From the NCBI GenBank assembly GCA_002471195.1, contig DKPN01000049.1, positions 20,242-30,881 of the forward strand: 10,640 nucleotides of DNA, written 5' to 3'. This document shows, piece after piece, positions 1-4,424 of the stretch (position 1 is its first letter; the number at the start of each line of letters is the position of its first letter). The notes beneath the pieces are model-generated. The model had not been told where the DNA came from and searched no databases. It worked only from the letters and a program-made list of their open reading frames with translations. The position numbers and the translations under genes were made by a program. The stretch is from Bacteroides sp. UBA7333. GTDB lineage: Bacteria; Bacteroidota; Bacteroidia; Bacteroidales; Bacteroidaceae.

Positions 1-20
1 TTTTTTATATACTTTAAATC

Positions 21-197
21 TTAATCAGTGATTTTTTTATTGATTATGATATAAGAAATTAATCCTACAATAACCAATGCAATTGAAATACCTAAAATAG
101 TATTATCATTAATATTTCCGGTAAATGAGCAACATACAAGGATAACCGCTCCAATCACGATTAATATTAATCCTAAGTTTTTTAATAAGCCTTTCAT
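21..197 (-). CDS. Small two-helix membrane protein, unknown function
   Basis: This 58-residue protein starts at the ATG MKGLLKNLG. The frame stays open upstream to a GTG at 236, which would add 13 polar residues. I prefer the ATG because the hydrophobic core begins just after it. Two membrane-spanning stretches are visible, about residues 7-24 (LGLILIVIGAVILVCC region) and 31-50 (ILGISIALVIVGLISYIII). A short polar turn (GNINDN) joins them, and the tail is basic and polar (NKKITD). There is no enzymatic motif, so I do not assign a function. It lies downstream of marR on the same strand across a 113-nt gap and could be read from the marR promoter. A weak -7-like box (minus-strand TTAATTTG, 236-243) could also serve it. 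It is a believable gene because of its clean double-helix pattern, but no family can be named. Confidence 0.6.
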   Translation of the reverse strand: MKGLLKNLGLILIVIGAVILVCCSFTGNINDNTILGISIALVIVGLISYIIINKKITD

Positions 198-277
198 GTG
201 GTGTGTGTATTTTAATGATTTTCTTGTTCTTGGCACAAATTAACGCATAATTATTTTATATTGAAAATAAATTGCGC

Positions 278-300
278 AAAAAAAATGTTATTACTAATAA
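278..300 (-). terminator. Weak candidate terminator after marR
   Basis: On the minus strand a short AT-only palindrome (TTATTA-g-TAATAA, 288-300) is followed two bases later by eight T residues (278-285). It lies 11 nt past the marR stop. The stem is weak because it has no GC pairs, so it may be chance in AT-rich DNA or only partly effective. Confidence 0.25.
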
Positions 301-310
301 ATAGCGATTT

Positions 311-757
311 TTAGTTTTTAGTATTATGGAATATAGCCCTCAGAACTTCTTGGCTAATTTCTAAATCGGATAGAGTTATTCCTTCTAATGCCTCTTTAAG
401 TGTGTTGCTTGCAATAACTTTTGCCTTATTTTCTAAACTTTTTCCGGTTCGAGTTAAATGTATTTTATTCGTTCTTCGGTCATTTTTATCAGAAATTCGT
501 ACTACAAGATGCTGTTTTTCCATGTTATCAATTAATCGAGTCATGCTAGGCTTATCTTTAAAAGTTGCATTGCATAGCTCCTGTTGGGTAACACCATCTT
601 TTTCCCATAAAAATATTAATACCGTCCATTGCTCTGGAGTTATTTCCATACCACCTTGTCGGAAGTTACGACTTAATTTTCGGTTTATTGCCGCCGAAAC
701 CTTGCCATTGAGAATGGCAAATATTAATCGCATATCAAAATTAAATTGTTCCACCAT
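311..757 (-). CDS. MarR-family winged-helix transcriptional regulator
   Basis: This is a 148-residue DNA-binding regulator, about the usual MarR length. The N-terminal helix (NFDMRLIFAILNGKVSAAI) is a dimerisation helix. The winged helix-turn-helix covers about residues 55-106: GVTQQELCNATFKDKPSMTRLIDNME holds helices 3-4, with recognition helix about 68-80. The wing carries the family signature DKNDRRTNKIHLTRTGK (D90, D93, R94, R95). A C-terminal helical segment completes the dimer interface. An upstream TTG at 784 is in frame, but it would put the start codon inside the predicted -7 box, so ATG 757 is the better start. The gene is divergent from the ribosomal operon, and palindromes overlap its promoter, which suggests autorepression. 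The ligand and targets cannot be told from sequence. A single Cys62 in the helix-turn-helix is visible, but there is no clear OhrR-type redox pattern. Confidence 0.9.
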   Translation of the reverse strand: MVEQFNFDMRLIFAILNGKVSAAINRKLSRNFRQGGMEITPEQWTVLIFLWEKDGVTQQELCNATFKDKPSMTRLIDNMEKQHLVVRISDKNDRRTNKIHLTRTGKSLENKAKVIASNTLKEALEGITLSDLEISQEVLRAIFHNTKN

Positions 758-764
758 GAAATAA

Positions 765-776
765 TTGTTTAAACAA
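765..776. promoter_or_regulatory. Perfect 12-bp palindrome near marR start, candidate operator
   Basis: TTGTTTAAACAA is a perfect 12-bp palindrome. It lies between the predicted marR -7 box (782-789) and the marR ATG (757), which is about where transcription would begin. TTG...CAA half-sites at a start point are typical of autoregulated MarR-type genes. The operator role is inferred. Confidence 0.4.
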
Positions 777-781
777 CTTTG

Positions 782-813
782 CAAATTTAAATTTCTTTAT
801 CGATAAATGCAAT
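782..813 (-). promoter_or_regulatory. Promoter of marR (Bacteroidota type)
   Basis: On the minus strand the -7 box is TAAATTTG (782-789), a full match to TAnnTTTG. An ATTG -33 element (810-813) stands 20 nt upstream of it. Transcription should start near 772-776, giving a leader of under 20 nt before ATG 757. The box overlaps the alternative TTG start at 784 and so argues against the longer protein. Confidence 0.55.
796..807. promoter_or_regulatory. Perfect 12-bp palindrome in marR promoter spacer
   Basis: TTTATCGATAAA is a perfect palindrome lying between the -7 and -33 elements of the marR promoter. It abuts the 17-bp dyad at 806-822. It could be a second operator or part of a composite site, but its AT-richness makes chance possible. 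Confidence 0.3.
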
Positions 814-822
814 GATTGCATT
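806..822. promoter_or_regulatory. 17-bp inverted repeat, best MarR operator candidate
   Basis: AATGCAAT-g-ATTGCATT is a perfect 8-bp inverted repeat around one central base. It covers the marR -33 element (810-813) and ends 18 nt before the rpsF -33 element (841). The length and symmetry fit a MarR dimer site. Binding here would block the marR promoter directly and sit immediately upstream of the rpsF promoter. The dyad is seen directly, and the factor that binds it is inferred from adjacency. Confidence 0.5.
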
Positions 823-840
823 ATGAAAAAAGATTAAATG

Positions 841-871
841 TTTGTCATTCAAAATAAAATGACTATATTTG
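841..871 (+). promoter_or_regulatory. Promoter of the rpsF-rpsR-rplI operon
   Basis: TTTG (841-844) and TATATTTG (864-871), separated by 19 nt, match the Bacteroidota consensus for the main sigma factor (-33 TTTG, -7 TAnnTTTG) at every defined position. Transcription should begin around 877-880, leaving an AU-rich leader of about 40 nt without an SD sequence. This is the best promoter match in the window and fits a highly expressed operon. Confidence 0.8.
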
Positions 872-919
872 CATCCGCATTTTAAAAAACAAATTAATTC
901 ATTATTTAATTAAGCAAGT

Positions 920-1264
920 ATGAATCAATACGAAACCGTTTTCATTTTGACTCCCGTTTTGTCTGATGTTCAGATGAAGGAAGCGGTAGAAAAATTTAAA
1001 GGTATCCTTCAAAGCGAAGGTGCTGAGATTATCAATGAGGAAAACTGGGGATTGAAAAAATTGGCTTATCCAATTCAAAAGAAATCTACAGGTTTTTATC
1101 AATTGATTGAGTTCAAAGCTGATCCTACAATGATCGACAAATTAGAACTTAATTTCCGTCGTGACGAACGTGTAATCCGTTTCTTAACTTTCAAGATGGA
1201 TAAATATGCTGCAGAATATGCTGCAAAGAGAAGAAGTGTTAAATCAAGTAAAAAGGAGGATTAA
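920..1264 (+). CDS. rpsF: 30S ribosomal protein bS6
   Basis: This 114-residue protein of the small ribosomal subunit binds 16S rRNA as a pair with bS18 on the platform. It starts with the family's typical MNQYETVFILTP strand. The bS6 signature GLKKLAYPIQ is at residues 44-53, followed by STGFYQLIEFKAD and the FRRDERVIRFLTFKMDKY strand. The C-terminal tail is short and charged (RRSVKSSKKED), without the long acidic tail of the E. coli protein. It is the first gene of a three-gene operon, and rpsR follows after 2 nt. No SD sequence precedes it, whereas the two genes behind it have strong ones. In Bacteroidota ribosomes bS6 is known to help form the pocket that holds the 16S rRNA 3' tail. Confidence 0.97.
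   Translation: MNQYETVFILTPVLSDVQMKEAVEKFKGILQSEGAEIINEENWGLKKLAYPIQKKSTGFYQLIEFKADPTMIDKLELNFRRDERVIRFLTFKMDKYAAEYAAKRRSVKSSKKED
1253..1259 (+). promoter_or_regulatory. Strong Shine-Dalgarno site for rpsR
   Basis: AAGGAGG lies 7 nt before the rpsR ATG, inside the last codons of rpsF. It is a near-perfect complement of the 16S anti-SD. That is unusual in Bacteroidota, where most genes, including the others outside this operon here, start without one. Confidence 0.8.
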
Positions 1265-1266
1265 TC

Positions 1267-1536
1267 ATGGCACAAGCTCAATCAGAAATCAGATATTTAA
1301 CTCCCCCATCAGTTGACGTTAAAAAGAAAAAATACTGCCGTTTCAAAAAAAGTGGTATTCGTTACATCGACTACAAAGATCCAGAATTCTTGAAAAAATT
1401 CTTGAATGAACAAGGAAAAATTCTTCCTCGTCGCATTACAGGTACTTCATTGAAGTTCCAACGTCGTATTGCGCAAGCTGTGAAAAGAGCACGCCATTTG
1501 GCATTGCTTCCTTATGTAACTGATATGATGAAATAA
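1267..1536 (+). CDS. rpsR: 30S ribosomal protein bS18
   Basis: This 89-residue small-subunit protein partners bS6 on the platform of the 30S subunit. The basic N-terminal part (VKKKKYCRFKKSG) leads into the conserved core YIDYKDPEFLKKFLNEQGKILPRRITGTSLKFQRR. The core is followed by the rRNA-binding helix IAQAVKRARHLALLPY. A single Cys24 is present, so this is not a multi-cysteine zinc form. It begins 2 nt after the rpsF stop and has its own strong SD, so it may be translated both by coupling and by independent initiation. It belongs to the bS21/bS18/bS6 neighbourhood that sequesters the anti-SD in Bacteroidota ribosomes, which makes its own SD notable. Confidence 0.97.
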   Translation: MAQAQSEIRYLTPPSVDVKKKKYCRFKKSGIRYIDYKDPEFLKKFLNEQGKILPRRITGTSLKFQRRIAQAVKRARHLALLPYVTDMMK

Positions 1537-1537
1537 G

Positions 1538-1544
1538 AAGGAGG
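1538..1544 (+). promoter_or_regulatory. Strong Shine-Dalgarno site for rplI
   Basis: AAGGAGG lies 6 nt before the rplI ATG, in the 14-nt gap after rpsR. It is the same heptamer, at nearly the same spacing, as the site before rpsR. That argues for selection rather than chance in this AT-rich, SD-poor genome. Confidence 0.8.
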
Positions 1545-1550
1545 AAAAGT

Positions 1551-1994
1551 ATGGAAATTATTTTAAAAGAAGACATTGTAAACTTGGGTTATAAGAATGA
1601 TATCGTAACAGTTAAGTCTGGATATGGTCGTAATTATTTGATCCCAACAGGAAAAGCAATCATCGCTTCTCCTTCTGCAAAAAAAATGTTAGCTGAAGAC
1701 TTGAAACAACGTGCACACAAACTTGAAAAAATCAAGAAAGATGCTGAAGCGTTGGCTGCTAAGTTGGAAGGTGTGTCATTGACAATTGCTACTAAAGTTA
1801 GCTCAACTGGTTCTATTTTTGGATCAGTAGGTAATATCCAAATAGCTGAAGCTTTAACAAAATTAGGTTTCGATATTGATAGAAAACTAATCGTTGTAAA
1901 AGATGCTGTGAAAGAAGTAGGTCAATACAAAGCTATCGTTAAGTTACACAAAGAAGTTTCTGTAGAAATTCCTTTTGAAGTTGTAGCAGAGTAA
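1551..1994 (+). CDS. rplI: 50S ribosomal protein bL9
   Basis: This 147-residue large-subunit protein binds 23S rRNA at the base of the L1 stalk and helps keep reading frame. The compact N domain (about residues 1-40) has the family signature MEIILKEDIVNLGYKNDIVTVKSGYGRNYLIPTGKA: LG then VxVKxGYxRNYLxPxG. A long linking helix rich in Lys, Ala and Glu runs from about 42 to 74. The C domain begins near VSLTIATKVSSTGSIFGSVG and ends in a beta-strand region (YKAIVKLHKEVSVEIPFEVV). Length is normal for the family. It is the last gene of the operon, led by a strong SD and followed within about 20 nt by an intrinsic terminator. Confidence 0.97.
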   Translation: MEIILKEDIVNLGYKNDIVTVKSGYGRNYLIPTGKAIIASPSAKKMLAEDLKQRAHKLEKIKKDAEALAAKLEGVSLTIATKVSSTGSIFGSVGNIQIAEALTKLGFDIDRKLIVVKDAVKEVGQYKAIVKLHKEVSVEIPFEVVAE

Positions 1995-2012
1995 TCGATT
2001 TGAAATTATAAT

Positions 2013-2046
2013 AAAAAGGATGTAGATTTTCTACATCCTTTTTTTG
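2013..2046 (+). terminator. Intrinsic terminator of the ribosomal operon
   Basis: The stem GGATGTAG (2018-2025) pairs with CTACATCC (2031-2038) around a five-base loop. It is flanked by five A and a run of seven T (2039-2045). This is a textbook rho-independent terminator 24 nt after the rplI stop. The A-run also makes it partly bidirectional. Confidence 0.92.
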
Positions 2047-2074
2047 TTAGATAGTATTATTTCAGTTTTTATAA

Positions 2075-2110
2075 ATAAAAAAGTCTGCAGCGCATCGCGC
2101 AACAGACTTT
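2075..2110 (-). terminator. Intrinsic terminator of the small lipoprotein gene
   Basis: On the minus strand AAAGTCTG pairs with CAGACTTT (2103-2110 with 2080-2087). An inner GCGC/GCGC stem (2090-2093, 2097-2100) closes a three-base loop, and a T-run (2077-2082) follows. It lies about 27 nt past the stop at 2137. Both convergent transcripts therefore have separate terminators. Confidence 0.85.
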
Positions 2111-2136
2111 CAATTCTCTCTAAATAATTTGTTTTA

Positions 2137-2355
2137 TTATTCAGCTACTGGAGTTACAGCAACACCTACAACAGTGTCTGTTACAATAGAATCACCAACT
2201 AGCGCTTCACCAGTTACTTCTACTGCTTGTACTTCAACTGCATCAGTTGCAGCTTCTTCTGCTTCAACGTTAGCTGCTTTTTGTGCGCAAGATGCGAATG
2301 CTACAGTTGCTATAGCTGCGAAAACATAAATTAATTTTTTCATTTCTTTTTTCAT
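2137..2355 (-). CDS. Small acidic low-complexity lipoprotein, unknown function
   Basis: This 72-residue protein has a lipoprotein signal peptide: basic start (MKKEMKKL), hydrophobic core (IYVFAAIATVAFAS) and a lipobox ending FASC, with Cys23 as the lipidated residue. A second ATG four codons in (2343) is an equally good start. The mature part of about 50 residues is built almost wholly from V, A, E, T, D and G. It has no aromatic residue and hardly any basic residue (AEEAATDAVEVQAVEVTGEA and onward). No fold or family can be named. The gene stands alone, with its own good -7 box upstream and a strong terminator downstream, so it is a real expressed unit rather than a chance reading frame. The product should be anchored in the inner or outer membrane. 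A structural or stress-related envelope role is only a guess. Confidence 0.75.
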   Translation of the reverse strand: MKKEMKKLIYVFAAIATVAFASCAQKAANVEAEEAATDAVEVQAVEVTGEALVGDSIVTDTVVGVAVTPVAE

Positions 2356-2394
2356 TTAAATCTGTAATACAATTAATTGCTTATTAAAACGTTG

Positions 2395-2429
2395 CAAATA
2401 TATATACTTTTGGAATACGATGTTCCAAA
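2395..2429 (-). promoter_or_regulatory. Promoter of the small lipoprotein gene
   Basis: On the minus strand TATATTTG (2395-2402) matches the -7 consensus fully and is identical to the rpsF -7 box. A TTTG (2426-2429) could be the -33 element, but the 23-nt gap is longer than the 19-20 nt seen at rpsF and marR. The leader would be about 30-40 nt. Confidence 0.55.
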
Positions 2430-2430
2430 A
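2408..2430. promoter_or_regulatory. Inverted repeat over the -33 region, candidate operator
   Basis: TTTTGGAA (2408-2415) and TTCCAAAA (2423-2430) form a perfect 8-bp inverted repeat with a 7-nt spacer. The dyad covers the candidate -33 element of the lipoprotein promoter. No T-run follows it on either strand, so it is not a terminator. It most likely binds a dimeric regulator that I cannot name. Confidence 0.45.
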
Positions 2431-2482
2431 AAAACAACTTTTTTTATGCTTTTTTTTCCAATGTTCTATCTATTTGTCTTGC

Positions 2483-2502
2483 AACATGTTATAAAACATG
2501 TT
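2483..2502. repeat. Tandem self-complementary octamers at end of acyl-CoA synthetase gene
   Basis: AACATGTT occurs at 2483-2490 and 2495-2502, separated by ATAA. Each copy is itself a palindrome, and together they form an 8-bp hairpin that overlaps the stop codon at 2501-2503. No T-run follows in the direction of the gene, so it is at best a weak 3'-end structure. Confidence 0.5.
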
Positions 2503-4174
2503 ACTCTTCAGCAATACTGTCATAGAGATAACGTTTAATGCTTCTTTTAGGCGTTTTCTCAAATTCAGTAGGATAGAGTTGTATCTGACTTACCTTTTCA
2601 TAATTAGCAACACTATTATTTAAGTTCTTCAGATTTTCGTCCATGATTGCCTTTAAACTTTCAGAACTATTTAATCCTAAAGAATCTAAAGCCTCATAAT
2701 CTGCATAAACAAGTGCAACTAGCTTTTTGTTCCTTTCAATGATTAAACTTTCAACAATAAATGGAAGATTATTTAATTTATTCTCAATTTCTTCAGGGAA
2801 AATGTTCTGCCCGCTTGAGCTAAGGATCATTGTTTTGCTGCGTCCTCGAATATAAATATTGCCATTTTCGTCAATAGTCCCTAAGTCACCAGTTCGTAAC
2901 CAGCCATCATCTGTAAATGCTTCTTCGGTAGCTTCTTGATTTTTATAATAGCCTATCATAACATTTTCACCTCTAACTTGTATTTCACCCAGCTTATCAT
3001 CCTCTTTCGTTTTTGCTAATCTGGCTTCCATAATATCTAAGATTTTCCCAGATGAAGTAGGGATAAACTCATTCCATGGTGAATAGCTGATAAGTGGTCC
3101 GCATTCTGTCATTCCATATCCTATGGTAAATGGGAATTTTATTTTGTAAAAGAACTCTTCAACTTCAGGATTCATGGCTGCACCACCTATAATGACTTCT
3201 TTAAATCTTCCACCTAAAGCATCAATAAGTTTTTTTCGAATTTGGCTATATATTCTATTATCAAGTAATGGGATGTTTAAAGCCCAACGCATCCCTTTCT
3301 TATTGATGAGTGGTTGGATTGTATTTTTATATATTTTTTCAATAACCAAGGGTACAGTAATAATAAGACTTGGCTTTACCTCTTCGAATGCTTTTAATAG
3401 GATTTTTGGTGAAGGTATTTTTCCCAATAATGTTACATGTGTACCAACTGCAGTTGCTGTCAAAAAATCAAAGGCGCAGCCATATGCATGTGCTAAAGGG
3501 AGGAATGATAATACTCTATCGCCTTTTACGAGAAGTTTAGTGCGAATGCCAAATGTAACATTACCGGCTAAATTGTTTCCAGTAAGCATTACTCCTTTGC
3601 TAAATCCTGTTGTTCCTGATGTGTAGTTCAGCAACATGACTTTATCATTAGATAGGTTGGTGTATTTAATGTCTTCTTTGGTAAATCCACTTGGATAAGT
3701 ATCAAACATGATATCGTCAACTCTATTTTTAAATTGTTGAATACATTCACCGTCTCTTTGATGTAGGCATCGGTTGTCTGTAAGTGAAAATACACCGCGC
3801 AAATGAGGCATTTTGTTTTCCTCTAGTGTATCCCAAATGCTATCACTTGTAAATAGAAAAATAGATTCTGAATGATTGATAATATGATGAACATCATTAG
3901 GATTAAAATCTTGTAAAATGGGAACTACAATAGCACCATAGGTTATTGTTGCCATATATGCAATACACCAGTAAGTATTGTTTTTACCGATAATTGCTAT
4001 TTTATCACCACGTCGCAAACTACAATGTTTGAAAAGTAAATGTAATTCAGCGATATTTTTAGCGACTTCTCCATAAGTGAAACTTCTGTTTTCACCATAA
4101 TCTGTATAGCAAGGTAAATCCCAGTTTTCTCGAAAACTATTTTCGTATAGCTTTATAAAATTTTCTTGTATCAT
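2501..4174 (-). CDS. Long-chain acyl-CoA synthetase (AMP-dependent synthetase family)
   Basis: This 557-residue enzyme activates a carboxylate with ATP to an acyl-adenylate and then forms the CoA thioester. Most likely it is a long-chain fatty acid CoA ligase (FadD type, EC 6.2.1.3). Adenylate-forming motifs appear in order: the P-loop YTSGTTGFSKG (184-194), the adenine-side motif GYGMTECGP (352-360), GDLG with the ATP-ribose aspartate (D430), GRSKTMI with the hinge after it (444-450), and a C-terminal catalytic Lys in TPKRSIKR (K547). Length and the FLPLAHAYG segment fit membrane-associated fatty acyl ligases. There is no signal peptide, so it is cytoplasmic. It stands alone on its strand, divergent from mtaB. 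Substrate chain length cannot be read from sequence, and an aryl or short-chain substrate is less likely but possible. Confidence 0.88.
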   Translation of the reverse strand: MIQENFIKLYENSFRENWDLPCYTDYGENRSFTYGEVAKNIAELHLLFKHCSLRRGDKIAIIGKNNTYWCIAYMATITYGAIVVPILQDFNPNDVHHIINHSESIFLFTSDSIWDTLEENKMPHLRGVFSLTDNRCLHQRDGECIQQFKNRVDDIMFDTYPSGFTKEDIKYTNLSNDKVMLLNYTSGTTGFSKGVMLTGNNLAGNVTFGIRTKLLVKGDRVLSFLPLAHAYGCAFDFLTATAVGTHVTLLGKIPSPKILLKAFEEVKPSLIITVPLVIEKIYKNTIQPLINKKGMRWALNIPLLDNRIYSQIRKKLIDALGGRFKEVIIGGAAMNPEVEEFFYKIKFPFTIGYGMTECGPLISYSPWNEFIPTSSGKILDIMEARLAKTKEDDKLGEIQVRGENVMIGYYKNQEATEEAFTDDGWLRTGDLGTIDENGNIYIRGRSKTMILSSSGQNIFPEEIENKLNNLPFIVESLIIERNKKLVALVYADYEALDSLGLNSSESLKAIMDENLKNLNNSVANYEKVSQIQLYPTEFEKTPKRSIKRYLYDSIAEE

Positions 4175-4197
4175 TGCACGTTTTTTATTGAATTGTG

Positions 4198-4205
4198 CAA
4201 AAATA
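4198..4205 (-). promoter_or_regulatory. Candidate -7 box for the acyl-CoA synthetase gene
   Basis: Minus-strand TATTTTTG matches TAnnTTTG and lies 23 nt before the start codon. No -33 TTG is found at the right distance. A short inverted repeat TTGCAC/GTGCAA (4174-4179 with 4195-4200) brackets the presumed leader. Confidence 0.35.
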
Positions 4206-4257
4206 GTAATTCGCTACCAATTAGTAACCATTTAAGCACATTATTCTTAACAATGGG

Positions 4258-4276
4258 TTGAAATGAAATGTTTCAA
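4258..4276. promoter_or_regulatory. TTGAAA-N7-TTTCAA dyad in divergent intergenic region
   Basis: This perfect 6-bp inverted repeat has a 7-nt spacer and sits between the divergent acyl-CoA synthetase and mtaB genes. The rest of this 250-bp region (4175-4424) is AT-rich and holds only candidate -7 boxes. An operator role is speculative. Confidence 0.25.
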
Positions 4277-4383
4277 TTAATAATATTGTTATATATATTC
4301 AAAATTTATAAATAAACCCACTATTCATTTATATAAGCGTGAATTTCATATAACGCATAGGTCGCCAAATTGAGATTAATATG

Positions 4384-4391
4384 TAACTTTG
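4384..4391 (+). promoter_or_regulatory. Candidate -7 box for the mtaB operon
   Basis: TAACTTTG matches TAnnTTTG and lies 33 nt before the mtaB ATG. The -33 position (around 4361-4364) does not carry TTG, so the promoter is either weak or activator-dependent, or the real one lies elsewhere. Confidence 0.45.
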
Positions 4392-4424
4392 TAAATAGTA
4401 TGCAAGTTAGTATAGAATTATAAT

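Noticed and set aside
402..764. Plus-strand open frame of 120 codons opposite marR
   Set aside because: It is the antisense shadow of a clear MarR gene, with no family-like motifs and no promoter.
872..919. A bS6:bS18-binding autoregulatory leader in front of rpsF (a CCG at 875-877)
   Set aside because: The CCG lies at or before the predicted transcription start, there is no helix around it, and the remaining leader is short and AT-only.
2129..2329. Plus-strand Ser/Thr-rich frame opposite the small lipoprotein
   Set aside because: Its composition is just the complement of the low-complexity Val/Ala/Glu coding strand. The lipoprotein strand has the signal peptide, promoter and terminator.
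3174..3626. Plus-strand open frame of 150 codons opposite the acyl-CoA synthetase gene
   Set aside because: It lies wholly antisense to conserved synthetase motifs and has no recognisable domain.
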